Assembly: GCA_002385985.1 (NCBI GenBank) | Contig: DGEO01000004.1 | Location: forward strand, 5,869 to 42,124 | DNA length: 36,256 bases | Source: Anaerolineaceae bacterium UBA3924 | GTDB taxonomy: Bacteria > Chloroflexota > Anaerolineae > Anaerolineales > Anaerolineaceae | Direction of reading: 5' to 3' | Shown here: one piece after another, positions 1-7,218 of the stretch | Numbering within the stretch: the stretch's first letter is position 1 | Layout of the letters: each line of letters opens with the position of its first letter | Made by a program: the position numbers and the translations under genes | Notes under the pieces: generated by a model | The model's database searches: none | What the model was told of the DNA's origin: nothing | What the model saw: only the letters and a program-made list of their open reading frames with translations

Positions 1-63
1 GGCCTGCAGCAGTATTTCATCCGCCATTACCGGCCCAGCGCGCTTCAGCCGGAAGAAGAATAA
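1..63 (+). CDS. 3' end of an unidentified gene
   Basis: The window opens inside a plus-strand reading frame that ends at a TAA (61-63). Only the last 20 residues are visible. They read like a charged C-terminal tail ending in EEE, with no recognisable motif. The 17-nt gap to the asparaginase start suggests co-transcription with that gene. Function cannot be given from this fragment. Confidence 0.5.
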   Translation, partial: GLQQYFIRHYRPSALQPEEE

Positions 64-80
64 CCCACAAGGCACACGCA

Positions 81-1145
81 TTGAACCCCTACGCTTACAC
101 TCCTCTTGTCGAAGTGACTCGCGGACCTCTGGTCGAGTCCGTGCATTACGGCGCCATCGCCGTGGTCGACAGCCAGGGGCGCCTGCTGGCCAATGTCGGT
201 GACCCGCAGACGCCGGTTTTCCTGCGTTCCACCTCAAAACCTATTCAGGTGCTGCCCTTTGTGGAAGCCGGCGGCGTGGAGCATTTCGGGCTGACCCCGC
301 GCGAGCTGGCAGTGATGTGCGCTTCACACGAGGGTACCGACGAGCACGTGCGTGTCATCCGCAGCGCCCAGGCCAAGGCCGGGGTGACGGAGGACATGCT
401 GCAGTGCGGCGTGCACCCCATCCGCCATAAAGAGACCGCCCGGGCCATGCGCGAGCGCGGCGAAGGACCAACCCCCATCCGGCACAACTGCTCGGGCAAG
501 CACACCGGCTTCCTGGCTTACTGCCTGCTGCGCGGCGAGCCGCTGGAAACCTACCTCGATCCGGAGCACCCCATCCAGCAGACCATCCTGCAGGCGGTGG
601 CCGAGATGAGCGACATCCCCGCCAGGCGCATCGCCATCGGCATCGACGGCTGCTCAGCGCCGGTCTTCGCCCTGCCGCTTTACAACGCCGCTCTGTCCTT
701 CGCCCGCCTGGCCGATCCTGCCGGCCTGCCCGAAAAGCGCGCCGCGGCCTGCCGCAAGGTCACCGCTGCCATGACCTCCAACCCTGACATGGTCGCCGGG
801 CCGGAGCAGTTCGACACGCTGATCATGGAGCTGGGCAAGGGGAAGATCGTGGCCAAGGGCGGCGCGGAGGCCTACCAGGGAATGGCCCTGCTGCCGGACG
901 CGCTCTATGCGGGCAGCCCGGGCATCGGTATCACCATGAAGATCGCCGACGGTGACGGCAGCGGGCGCGCCCGCACGGTCGCCGCCGTGGAAGTTCTGCG
1001 CCAGATGGGCCTGCTGGGCGAGGATGACCTCGCCGCGCTGAAGAACCTGGCTGCCCGCCCGGTGTGCAACTGGCGCGGCATCTCCGTCGGCGAACTGCGC
1101 CCTGCCTTCCAGCTGCAGGGCAGCCTGACCTGGAGCATCCAGTGA
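81..1145 (+). CDS. L-asparaginase II family protein (PF06089 type)
   Basis: The 354-residue protein matches the bacterial 'asparaginase II' family of PF06089, which is distinct from the classical AnsA/AnsB fold; members are annotated as hydrolysing L-asparagine to aspartate and ammonia. Family-typical blocks are visible: an early VESVHYGAIAVVD stretch, RSTSKPIQVLP, CASHEGTDEH, the signature HNCSGKHTGFLAYC, and GIDGCSAP. There is no signal peptide, so it should be cytosolic. The start is a TTG at 81, with AAGG at 69-72 as a weak ribosome site; no upstream ATG is available. Its stop overlaps the endonuclease III start in a GTGA arrangement, so the two are translationally coupled. The link between asparagine breakdown and DNA repair is positional only. 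Biochemical activity is inferred from the family. Confidence 0.9.
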   Translation: MNPYAYTPLVEVTRGPLVESVHYGAIAVVDSQGRLLANVGDPQTPVFLRSTSKPIQVLPFVEAGGVEHFGLTPRELAVMCASHEGTDEHVRVIRSAQAKAGVTEDMLQCGVHPIRHKETARAMRERGEGPTPIRHNCSGKHTGFLAYCLLRGEPLETYLDPEHPIQQTILQAVAEMSDIPARRIAIGIDGCSAPVFALPLYNAALSFARLADPAGLPEKRAAACRKVTAAMTSNPDMVAGPEQFDTLIMELGKGKIVAKGGAEAYQGMALLPDALYAGSPGIGITMKIADGDGSGRARTVAAVEVLRQMGLLGEDDLAALKNLAARPVCNWRGISVGELRPAFQLQGSLTWSIQ

Positions 1146-1822
1146 GCGATCTGCGCGCCAAAGCCCAGGAGGTGTACGCCCGTCTGCTGGCCGCCTACGG
1201 CGAGCCGGAATGGCGCGATCCCTACCCGCCGATCGACGAGCTTGTGTCCACCATCCTGTCGCAGAACACCAACGACCGCAACCGCGACATTGCCTTCCAC
1301 CGCCTGTGCGAACGGTTCGGCACCTGGGAAGCCGTGCGCGACGCCCCGCCTGATGAAGTGCAGGAAGCCATCCGCCCGGCCGGCCTGGCCAACCAGAAGG
1401 GGCCGCGCATCCAGCAGGTGCTGCGCGCCATCACCGCCGAGCGCGGCGCGCTGGACCTGGATTTCCTGCGCGACCTCCCGGCCGATGAAGCCCTGGCCTG
1501 GCTGATGCGCTTCGACGGAGTCGGCCCCAAGACGGCTTCGATCGTGCTGCAGTTCTCGCTGGGCCACCCGGCCTTCCCGGTGGACACCCATATCTACCGC
1601 GTGACCGGCCGGCTGGGCCTGCGCCCGGAGAAGATGAGCGTGGAGCAGGCGCATGTGCACCTGGCAAGGCTGTTCGACCCGGAGCAGTACGGCCCGGGCC
1701 ACCTGAACATCATCCGTCACGGGCGCGAAGTGTGCCACGCGCGCCGGCCGCGCTGCGAGAGCTGTTTCCTGTCCGATCTGTGCGATTACTACAGTGCCCT
1801 GCAGGCCGCGCAGGGAGCATAA
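1142..1822 (+). CDS. nth: endonuclease III-type DNA glycosylase/AP lyase
   Basis: This is a 226-residue base-excision repair glycosylase of the HhH-GPD superfamily, which removes oxidised pyrimidines and cuts the abasic strand. An LSQNTND block near residue 39 matches the family SQxT motif. The helix-hairpin-helix has FDGVGPKTA with the catalytic Lys at about 130, followed by VDTH with the catalytic Asp at about 148. A complete 4Fe-4S loop follows: Cys198, 205, 208 and 214 in C-x6-C-x2-C-x5-C spacing. I chose the GTG at 1142, which overlaps the asparaginase TGA. The frame stays open further upstream (ATG at 1064), but that region is asparaginase coding sequence and the family does not have such an extension. 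All catalytic and cluster residues are present, so it should be active. The position of Pro before the Lys (usually Arg or similar) is a minor variation. Confidence 0.94.
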   Translation: MSDLRAKAQEVYARLLAAYGEPEWRDPYPPIDELVSTILSQNTNDRNRDIAFHRLCERFGTWEAVRDAPPDEVQEAIRPAGLANQKGPRIQQVLRAITAERGALDLDFLRDLPADEALAWLMRFDGVGPKTASIVLQFSLGHPAFPVDTHIYRVTGRLGLRPEKMSVEQAHVHLARLFDPEQYGPGHLNIIRHGREVCHARRPRCESCFLSDLCDYYSALQAAQGA

Positions 1823-1854
1823 TTCGCTTTTCCCCGGCATAAAAGGGAGGTCGT

Positions 1855-2004
1855 CCACCCATCCCCCACCTGCCCCCATGGGCGAAGCCCATGGGGGTAC
1901 CCCCTACCTGCACCCACAAAGTGGGTGTTCCCGTAGGGGCCGGGTTGTTTTCCACCCCCAACTTCATGGGAAGGGAGAAACCTCATTGGTTTCACCAATG
2001 AGGT
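1855..2004. repeat. intergenic array of short perfect hairpins with 3-nt loops
   Basis: Three perfect inverted repeats stand in a row after nth: 1873-1897 (11-bp arms, loop GAA), 1911-1927 (7-bp arms, loop AAA) and 1980-2004 (11-bp arms, loop TTC). A 12-base palindrome (1893-1904) overlaps the first. CCCCTAC at 1901-1907 can pair with GTAGGGG at 1933-1939, which encloses the second hairpin. The 18 bases at 1855-1872 recur in inverted orientation at 3428-3445. None of the hairpins ends in a good T-run, so simple termination does not explain them. The pattern resembles dispersed REP-like or palindromic intergenic repeats, but family membership needs a genome-wide search. Confidence 0.6.
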
Positions 2005-2054
2005 CAGGTTAGGAAGGGGCAGGCATCTCCCCTCCACTGCGGGTTCCGTAATAC

Positions 2055-2453
2055 CTAATCCAGATCAAACTCGATCTGCATTAACCGCCCCTGCTCGTAG
2101 CGCGCGAAAGCCTCCAGATTGTATCTCGGCAGCAGGCAGGTCTGCACTTCGTAATACACACCGGCCGGCTCCCCGCCGGCTGTCTGCTGCTCTACCGGCC
2201 CGAAGCGCTCCAGCCCGGCCTGCACCTCGTCGGGCGTCAGGCCCGGGGGAAAGGCGCCGTCCAGGTAAGCCAGCAGATCCGCCTGACTGGCCGGCACTCC
2301 GGCGGTGCGGGCCATTTCCTGCAGGCAGTTGCGGCGGATCACCCCCACCCCGGCCAGCAGAGCGGCCGCAAGCAGGCACAGGCTCAGCAGCATGCTGGCC
2401 AGGATCAGCGCCACCGTCCGCCCGCCGGGAAAGCCGGCCAGTCGATCCGCCAT
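2055..2453 (-). CDS. small single-pass membrane protein, unknown
   Basis: I do not recognise this 132-residue protein. It has a short basic N-terminus, one strongly hydrophobic segment at about residues 13-37 (a likely signal anchor), and then a soluble domain of about 90 residues with two Cys (43 and about 106). The start ATG is 7 nt after the stop of the D-aminopeptidase gene, so it is the second gene of that operon, although the ribosome site is weak. The soluble part probably lies outside the membrane. It may assist or regulate the peptidase, but only its position supports that. Confidence 0.7.
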   Translation of the reverse strand: MADRLAGFPGGRTVALILASMLLSLCLLAAALLAGVGVIRRNCLQEMARTAGVPASQADLLAYLDGAFPPGLTPDEVQAGLERFGPVEQQTAGGEPAGVYYEVQTCLLPRYNLEAFARYEQGRLMQIEFDLD

Positions 2454-2460
2454 TCGCTCG

Positions 2461-3291
2461 CTACCCGGCCAGGTTGACCGCCGCCCGGGCGCTGCGGTAG
2501 GCCGCCAGCATGTCCGGCGCGGTGAAGCGGATGCGCCGCCCGTCCAGCCGCTCGGCGCCGGGCAGCAGTTCGGCGCTGTCGGCCATATTGCTGTTGAAGA
2601 ACTCCAGCGTGACCTGCACCGGCGTTTCCATCTTCAGCGGCTCGGGGCAGTCATCCCGCAGGTAAGCGCTCACTGCTTCGAAGGCCGTCTGGCGGATCAG
2701 CGCCTGCGCCTTCTCCAGCGGCAGGCAGGAGGCGCTGTAGCGCCCGCTGGCCCGCTTGACCACCGCCGTGCGGATTTTCGGGGACCACTCGCGCGCCTCG
2801 GCCGTCACCGTCTGGTCGCCAGAGATCATCAGCACCGGCACGCCGAAATGCCCGCACACCGAGGCGTTCAGGCCGAACTCGCCGGTCACCCGGTCGTTGA
2901 TCCACAGGTTCGCTACCCGCGTTGAGGACCAGGTGTGGTCGAGCACGGCGTGCAGCGAGCCTGCCCGGGCGTGATAGCCGATGAACAGAGCCGCGTCCAC
3001 CCCGTACTGCACGCCCTCCACCATTGAAAGCGGCGACGGGGAGGAAGCGTTCAGCCGCGCCCGGTTGTCCAGCTCCTCGACCAGAATGTTGGTCCCGTTC
3101 CAGTGGCCGTCCGCCACCAGAATCTCCTCCAGCCGCTCGCCCGCGGCTTCCGCCGCGCCCCGAATGGCGGCGTTGACATCGCCGGTCATCACCCGGCGAA
3201 AACGATGGTACTCCGCATGGGCCGGGTTCACGTGGTCCCAATTGCACACGCCGGAAATTCCTTCCATATCACAGGCAATGAGCAGTTTCAT
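2461..3291 (-). CDS. M55 family D-aminopeptidase (DppA-like)
   Basis: The 276-residue protein matches the DppA/M55 zinc D-aminopeptidase family, which releases N-terminal D-amino acids from short peptides such as cell-wall fragments and assembles into ring-shaped decamers. The opening MKLLIACDMEGISGV supplies the metal ligands Asp8 and Glu10. VADGHWNG gives His63, FIGYHARAG gives His107 and VTGEFG gives Glu138, in the spacing known from Bacillus DppA. The frame is open well upstream, but the ATG at 3289-3291 has GGAGG six bases before it and begins exactly where family members begin. It is followed 7 nt later by a small membrane protein. No peptide transporter lies nearby, so the peptide source is unknown. 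Confidence 0.9.
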   Translation of the reverse strand: MKLLIACDMEGISGVCNWDHVNPAHAEYHRFRRVMTGDVNAAIRGAAEAAGERLEEILVADGHWNGTNILVEELDNRARLNASSPSPLSMVEGVQYGVDAALFIGYHARAGSLHAVLDHTWSSTRVANLWINDRVTGEFGLNASVCGHFGVPVLMISGDQTVTAEAREWSPKIRTAVVKRASGRYSASCLPLEKAQALIRQTAFEAVSAYLRDDCPEPLKMETPVQVTLEFFNSNMADSAELLPGAERLDGRRIRFTAPDMLAAYRSARAAVNLAG

Positions 3292-3324
3292 GACGGCCTC
3301 CAGAGAACAGGGATGTCGAAAACT

Positions 3325-3352
3325 AGTATACCCCGGCAGCCGGGCTGCCGGG
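3325..3352 (-). promoter_or_regulatory. -10 box and adjoining palindrome of the D-aminopeptidase gene
   Basis: Read on the minus strand, TATACT (3325-3330) is a good -10 box 34 nt before the start codon. Directly upstream is a perfect 9-bp inverted repeat, CCCGGCAGC/GCTGCCGGG (3332-3352, loop CGG), occupying the spacer and -35 position. No TTGACA-like -35 is visible. A palindrome there is the usual place for a repressor or activator site, though it could also be another copy of the triloop hairpins. Confidence 0.5.
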
Positions 3353-3591
3353 AGCGCTACCAGCCGGTAACCTGTGAGATGCCTTCTTCCCGGGGATGAA
3401 CTCCCATGAATAGCCTCACTCTTCCGCCAGGTGGGGGATGGGTGGTTGACTCCCCTGAACGCGTAAGATGGAGGGTATCCCACGGGGACAGGCAAGAGGT
3501 TGGGTTGGTACTCTTTCCTCACTTGCAGGGAACACCTCGTGGAAAAACCACCACTCAACAGCGATGAAGCAGCCCCCTCTGCGAACGCACC

Positions 3592-3620
3592 TTGCCAAAA
3601 TGATGACTAAGGCGTAAAAT
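3592..3620 (+). promoter_or_regulatory. sigma-70-type promoter of the FmdB gene
   Basis: TTGCCA (3592-3597) and TAAAAT (3615-3620) are separated by exactly 17 bases. Transcription would begin near 3627, leaving a leader of about 45 nt that carries GAGGGA before the ATG at 3673. Confidence 0.65.
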
Positions 3621-3672
3621 GATTGTTTGGTGGAAACGCCAGCAATATCACGTACGAACGAGGGAACGAACC

Positions 3673-3999
3673 ATGCCAGTTTACACATACAGGTGCCAAA
3701 ACTGTGGCGTGCAGTTCGACCGGACTCAAAAATTTTCGGATGAACCGCTGCGCTGGTGTCCGGAATGCGGCAAAGAATCGCTCCGGAAGGTCTACACGCC
3801 CGTCGGAATCATCTTCAAAGGCTCTGGCTTCTACGCCACTGATAACCGTTCTCCGTCGGGGGCCGGCCGCACCACCGACAAAGAACACAAATCAACCACA
3901 ACCGAAACCACCGCTTCGGCGGCAAAGGAGACGCCAGCTGCGTCCACATCGACCGGCAGCAGCTCCAGCAGCACGACCGCCAGCAGCGACAAGAGCTGA
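3673..3999 (+). CDS. FmdB-type zinc-ribbon protein
   Basis: This 108-residue protein has the FmdB/CxxC_CxxC_SSSS domain at residues 1-42: MPVYTYRCQNCG, then WCPECG, giving Cys8, Cys11, Cys29 and Cys32 for one zinc. A KVYTPVGIIFKGSGFYATD stretch is typical of the family. The tail, from about residue 60 on, is low-complexity Ser/Thr/Ala, as in most homologues. The ATG at 3673 fits the family start and has a GAGGGA ribosome site. The family is named after a regulator of formamidase/amide genes, but its general role is not established. It has its own promoter and a strong terminator after it, so it is monocistronic. Confidence 0.93.
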   Translation: MPVYTYRCQNCGVQFDRTQKFSDEPLRWCPECGKESLRKVYTPVGIIFKGSGFYATDNRSPSGAGRTTDKEHKSTTTETTASAAKETPAASTSTGSSSSSTTASSDKS

Positions 4000-4026
4000 G
4001 CCGCTCCGGCCAGATTATATAAAGGC

Positions 4027-4055
4027 GAGCCCGGCCCCGCCGGGCTTCTCTTTTT
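4027..4055 (+). terminator. intrinsic terminator after FmdB gene
   Basis: A perfect 8-bp stem, AGCCCGGC/GCCGGGCT (4028-4046, loop CCC), is followed by TCTCTTTTT. It lies 28 nt after the FmdB stop codon and separates that gene from the next promoter. Confidence 0.85.
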
Positions 4056-4096
4056 AAGTGTTAATGACCTGCACCACCCGCCCGGCGCCAGCGCAC

Positions 4097-4125
4097 TCGA
4101 CACGCTCCCCTTTCAAGGGTACAAT
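4097..4125 (+). promoter_or_regulatory. promoter of the 46-residue membrane protein gene
   Basis: TCGACA (4097-4102), a 17-base spacer and TACAAT (4120-4125) form a good sigma-70-type promoter. The predicted start near 4132 is only about 10 nt before the AGGAGG ribosome site. Confidence 0.65.
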
Positions 4126-4150
4126 TGGCGCTGTAACTACAGGAGGTATG

Positions 4151-4291
4151 ATGGCCAAAGTCAGTAAAACCAGGAAACCCAGACCACAGGACCGGGAACA
4201 GCGGCGGCTGCAAACGCAGCGGATCGTCTTCGCCGTCGTCGGCATTCTGGTGATCCTTTCCATGATCGTCTCGATCATCGCTGTGCTCTAA
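4151..4291 (+). CDS. 46-residue single-pass membrane protein, unknown
   Basis: A very basic N-terminal half (many Lys/Arg through about residue 24) precedes one hydrophobic helix at about residues 26-46, which ends the protein. By the positive-inside rule the basic part is cytoplasmic. It has the strongest ribosome site in the region (AGGAGG, 4141-4146). ATGs at 4148 and 4151 are both possible, and 4151 gives the better spacing. I cannot name a family. The dedicated promoter and ribosome site argue that it is a real, well-expressed microprotein. Confidence 0.7.
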   Translation: MAKVSKTRKPRPQDREQRRLQTQRIVFAVVGILVILSMIVSIIAVL

Positions 4292-4373
4292 ACCCTGGTA
4301 GCGCTGATCCGTCCAGGGCGCAGCTGCCCGCAGCCCAACCATCCCTGATTCCACTTTCACCGGATAATACTTG

Positions 4374-5408
4374 ATGCTAAAACGTTGGCAATTCTGGGCC
4401 GGCATCGTCGTCAGCGCCGTTTTTTTGTATCTGGCGCTCAGGGGCCTCCATCTGCCGGAGGTCTGGCGGGTGATGCAGACGGCCAACCTGTGGTGGCTCA
4501 TCCCCGGCATCGGGGTCTATTTCATCGGCGTGTGGTTCCGGGCCTGGCGCTGGCATTACCTGCTGCGCCCGCTAAAACGCATCCCCACCCGCACCATGTT
4601 CCCCATCGTCAACATTGGCTACATGGGCAACAATATCTACCCGGCCCGCGCCGGCGAGCTGCTGCGCGCCGCCGTGCTGCGCCACCGCGAGGATGTGTCC
4701 ATTTCCGCTTCGCTGGCCACCATCATCGTCGAGCGCATCTTCGACGCCGTGGTCATGCTCGGCTTCATCTTCCTCAACCTGCCGCAGCTGGGCCGGCTGA
4801 CCCAGGACGCCGGCTTCGGCGGGCTGAACATCTACCAGATCTCCATCGCCGGGGCGGTGATCTTCATCGGCGCGCTGGCAGTCTTCCTGCTGATGGCCAT
4901 GTTCCCCCGCCGCACCGAGCGGCTGGTGACCATGCTGATCGACCGCTTCGTCCCGGAGCGTCTGCGGGAAAAAGTGCGCGGCCTGACCTTCCGCTTTCTT
5001 TCGGGGCTGGAGTCGCTGGCCTCGCCGCGCGAAGCGCTGATGGTCTTCTTCACCACCGTCGTGATCTGGCTGATGGAAACGGCCAAATACTGGTTCGTGA
5101 TGCACGCCTTCCCGTTTGAAGTCAGCTTCTACGCCCTGATGCTGATGAACGGCATCGTCAACATCGCCACCACCATTCCCTCGGCGCCTGGCTACATCGG
5201 CACCTTCGACGCCCCCGGCATCGCGGTGCTGCAGGCCTTCGGCGTTCCCGGTGAGATTGCCGCCGGATACACCCTGCTGCTGCACGCCGCCCTGTGGGTG
5301 CCCATCACCCTGCTGGGCGCTTACTACTACCTGCGGCAGCCGCTGCGCTGGGGCGAACAGGTGCAGCGCCTGCGCAGTGAGCAGGCGGAGAGCACAGCCA
5401 ACAACTAG
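4374..5408 (+). CDS. flippase-like integral membrane protein (LPG synthase TM / AglD family)
   Basis: The 344-residue protein matches the 'lysylphosphatidylglycerol synthase TM region' family (PF03706, UPF0104), with about eight hydrophobic segments. The diagnostic blocks are GVYFIGVWFRAWRWHYLL near residue 45, NIGYMGNNIYPARAGELLRA near 80, and ATTIPSAPGYIGTFDA near 265. Members act with lipid-linked sugars or lipids and are suspected flippases or glycosyl-lipid partners. The soluble aminoacyl-transferase half of MprF is absent, so this is not a complete LPG synthase. A TTG sits directly before the ATG at 4374, and no clear ribosome site is seen. The FAD oxidoreductase begins 8 nt after its stop, so the pair forms an operon. 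Confidence 0.85.
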   Translation: MLKRWQFWAGIVVSAVFLYLALRGLHLPEVWRVMQTANLWWLIPGIGVYFIGVWFRAWRWHYLLRPLKRIPTRTMFPIVNIGYMGNNIYPARAGELLRAAVLRHREDVSISASLATIIVERIFDAVVMLGFIFLNLPQLGRLTQDAGFGGLNIYQISIAGAVIFIGALAVFLLMAMFPRRTERLVTMLIDRFVPERLREKVRGLTFRFLSGLESLASPREALMVFFTTVVIWLMETAKYWFVMHAFPFEVSFYALMLMNGIVNIATTIPSAPGYIGTFDAPGIAVLQAFGVPGEIAAGYTLLLHAALWVPITLLGAYYYLRQPLRWGEQVQRLRSEQAESTANN

Positions 5409-5416
5409 AGGATGCC

Positions 5417-6715
5417 ATGCAGATTGCAGTAATTGGAGCAGGTATCGGCGGCATGGCCGCCGCCTACGATTTTCTCAAAGCCGGCCACAAAGTGACCCTG
5501 TACGAAGCCGCCGACCGGGTCGGCGGGCTGGCCGCCGGGTTCAAGCAGCCGCACTGGGACTGGTCGGTGGAGTATTTCTACCATCACTGGTTCCAGACCG
5601 ACCGTGACATGCTCGGGTTGATCGACGAGCTGGGCGTGCGCGACCGGGTCATCTTCCCGCGTCCCAAGAGCGTGGTGCACTACAACGGCAAGTTCTACCC
5701 GCTCGACTCCCCCGCCGCGGCGCTGACCTTCCCCGGCTTCAACTTCTTCGACATGGTGCGCTTCGGCCTGGTCACCGTTTACCTGCGCTACCTGGCCCGC
5801 TGGCAGGACCTGGAAAAGCATCACGCCGACGAGTGGATGCACCGCTGGTATGGCCCGCGCCTGTACGAGACCATGTTCAAGCCGCTGCTGGTGGGCAAGT
5901 TTGGCCCGCACTACCAGGAGGTCAACATGGCCTGGATGTGGGCGCGGTTGAAAGCCCGCAGCACGCGCCTGGGCACCTTCCAGGGCGGGTTCCAGGCTTT
6001 CTCGGATTACCTGGCTGAAGAGCTGCGCCGCCTGGGGGCCATCATCTGCCTCTCGACCCCGGTGCAGAGCATCCGCCCGGCCGCGGAGGGCGGCCTGGAG
6101 GTGACCACCGCCGGCGGAACCGCCCGCTACGACCAGGTGCTGGCGACCATCTCGCCGGGCCTGCTGGCCCGCATGGCCCCGGACCTGCCGCAGGAATACC
6201 TGCAGGGGCTGCTCAGCCTGAAGAGCATGGGCGCGGTCGTCCTGACCCTCTCGCTCAAGCACCAGCTCTCACGCGAGGGCTACTACTGGTTCAACCTGCC
6301 CAAGTCCGCCGGTTATCCCTTCCTGGCGCTGGTGGAGCACACCAACTTCGTTTCGCCCGAGAATTTCGGCGGCGAGCATATCGTCTACCTGGGCGACTAC
6401 CTGGACCCGGACCACGAGTACTTCCAGCTGAGCAAGGAAGAGCTTTTGGAGCGCTTCCTGCCCTCGCTGAAGCGCTTCAACCCCGACTTCACCCCCGAGT
6501 GGATTACCGGTTCCTGGCTGTACCGCACCCCCTACGCCCAGCCCATCCCGCTGGTCAACCACTCGGCCAACATCCCGGATACGCGCACGCCGCTGCCCGG
6601 CCTGTACTTCGCCTCGATGAGCCAGGTTTACCCCTGGGACCGCGGGACCAACTTTGCCGTGCAGATCGCCCGCCGCACCGCCCGGCGCATGCTGGCCGAA
6701 AGCGGTGCAGCTTAA
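5417..6715 (+). CDS. FAD-dependent oxidoreductase (amine oxidase/phytoene desaturase-like)
   Basis: The 432-residue flavoprotein has an N-terminal Rossmann fold: VIGAGIGGMAAA with Gly7, Gly9 and Gly12, an acidic LYEAADRVGG end of strand 2, and the GG-rich loop GGLAAGF. A C-terminal block containing GLYFASMSQVYPWDRGTNFAV resembles the second FAD-binding segment of this superfamily. The family includes protoporphyrinogen oxidases, carotenoid and polyprenoid desaturases or saturases, and UDP-galactopyranose mutase relatives. No part of the sequence fixes the substrate. AGAGGA five bases before the ATG is a good ribosome site. It is co-transcribed with the upstream flippase-like protein, which suggests an isoprenoid-lipid or lipid-linked sugar substrate; that is inference. 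Confidence 0.85.
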   Translation: MQIAVIGAGIGGMAAAYDFLKAGHKVTLYEAADRVGGLAAGFKQPHWDWSVEYFYHHWFQTDRDMLGLIDELGVRDRVIFPRPKSVVHYNGKFYPLDSPAAALTFPGFNFFDMVRFGLVTVYLRYLARWQDLEKHHADEWMHRWYGPRLYETMFKPLLVGKFGPHYQEVNMAWMWARLKARSTRLGTFQGGFQAFSDYLAEELRRLGAIICLSTPVQSIRPAAEGGLEVTTAGGTARYDQVLATISPGLLARMAPDLPQEYLQGLLSLKSMGAVVLTLSLKHQLSREGYYWFNLPKSAGYPFLALVEHTNFVSPENFGGEHIVYLGDYLDPDHEYFQLSKEELLERFLPSLKRFNPDFTPEWITGSWLYRTPYAQPIPLVNHSANIPDTRTPLPGLYFASMSQVYPWDRGTNFAVQIARRTARRMLAESGAA

Positions 6716-6784
6716 CAGAACATCTGACCGATATTAAAAGAAATTCGCGCTTCCATTGAGGGGAGATTCAAAAAAAAAGCCGTT

Positions 6785-6832
6785 GCCGGTCCAGCCGGGG
6801 CGATTCATCGCCCCGGCGGTCCGTTAACCGGC
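6785..6832. terminator. large GC-rich hairpin after the FAD oxidoreductase
   Basis: A perfect 11-bp inverted repeat (6794-6804 with 6807-6817) is enclosed by GCCGGT (6785-6790) pairing with ACCGGC (6827-6832). There is no T-run on the plus strand. On the minus strand the structure is followed within about 15 bases by a run of nine T, so it looks better as a minus-strand terminator or as a replication/transcription barrier. It may also end upstream transcription without a U-tract. Confidence 0.45.
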
Positions 6833-6967
6833 CCTGTCCAGTAATGGCCTGAGTAACCCCGAAAACCTGAAAAACGCCATATATGGGGGTCAAAATCCGG
6901 AAGAAATGCCATGTGTAGGGTTTAGAACAGGAGTTCAAATCCTAAAAATTCGCCGCGCTATTCGCGG

Positions 6968-7007
6968 GATTCCTTAAGGTACGCCGCCTTAAAGAATCGC
7001 ATATTTT
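6968..7007 (+). terminator. possible terminator before the dnaA promoter
   Basis: GATTCCTTAAGG (6968-6979) pairs with CCTTAAAGAATC (6987-6998) with one mismatch and a 7-base loop. The run GCATATTTTT follows. It would insulate dnaA from read-through of the flippase/FAD operon. Confidence 0.5.
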
Positions 7008-7030
7008 TAAGCTGGTGCGGGCTGTAGAAC

Positions 7031-7059
7031 TTGTCTCTGCCCGGCCTTTTTGTTAGAAT
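7031..7059 (+). promoter_or_regulatory. promoter of dnaA
   Basis: TTGTCT (7031-7036), a 17-base spacer and TAGAAT (7054-7059) make a good sigma-70-type promoter. The transcript would carry a leader of about 150 nt. Confidence 0.6.
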
Positions 7060-7087
7060 CGGATCAGCTACGGGGCATTATCTTATT

Positions 7088-7157
7088 ACCGAAAACCCTT
7101 TCGGTTCTAATCGCCAGCGCCCAATACGTATTTCCTTCCCACTGCTGCGGCAGTGGG
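7088..7157 (+). promoter_or_regulatory. two hairpins in the dnaA leader
   Basis: The leader contains ACCGAAA/TTTCGGT (7088-7105, loop ACCC) and CCCACTGC/GCAGTGGG (7138-7157, loop TGCG). Both stems are perfect. Neither is followed by a T-run, so they are leader structures and not terminators. The ribosome site GGGAG (7206-7210) lies downstream and is not paired by them. Confidence 0.45.
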
Positions 7158-7218
7158 CTTCTATCCGTATACCCGGTGGCTGGCCGGCCCCGCGCAGAAT
7201 TACTAGGGAGACGCGTTC

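Larger units (their letters stand above)
3292..3672. other. gene-free divergent region between peptidase and FmdB genes
   Basis: These 381 bases hold the two divergent promoters listed separately and no convincing gene. Frames that remain open here are upstream extensions of the peptidase frame without a ribosome site. Positions 3428-3445 are the exact inverse of 1855-1872. The rest of 3430-3560 is GC-rich and hairpin-prone, but less regular than the 1.9-kb array, as if it were a decayed copy of the same kind of repeat. Confidence 0.5.
6716..7218. other. 503-nt gene-free region upstream of dnaA
   Basis: This stretch is visibly AT-richer than its surroundings in 6835-7110. It contains two sizeable hairpins, a promoter and a structured dnaA leader, all listed separately. 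I found no TTATCCACA-type DnaA box on either strand by eye, so there is no direct sign of an origin. I see no credible small gene. Confidence 0.5.

Noticed and set aside
3292..3558. Extended N-terminus of the D-aminopeptidase
   Set aside because: Homologues start at MKLLIACD, and GGAGG is placed correctly before that ATG. The upstream frame has no ribosome site.
6915..6950. tRNA-like stretch with GTTCAAATCC before dnaA
   Set aside because: The T-loop-like sequence has only a 4-bp stem that does not pair in the tRNA register, and no acceptor, D or anticodon arms are found around it.
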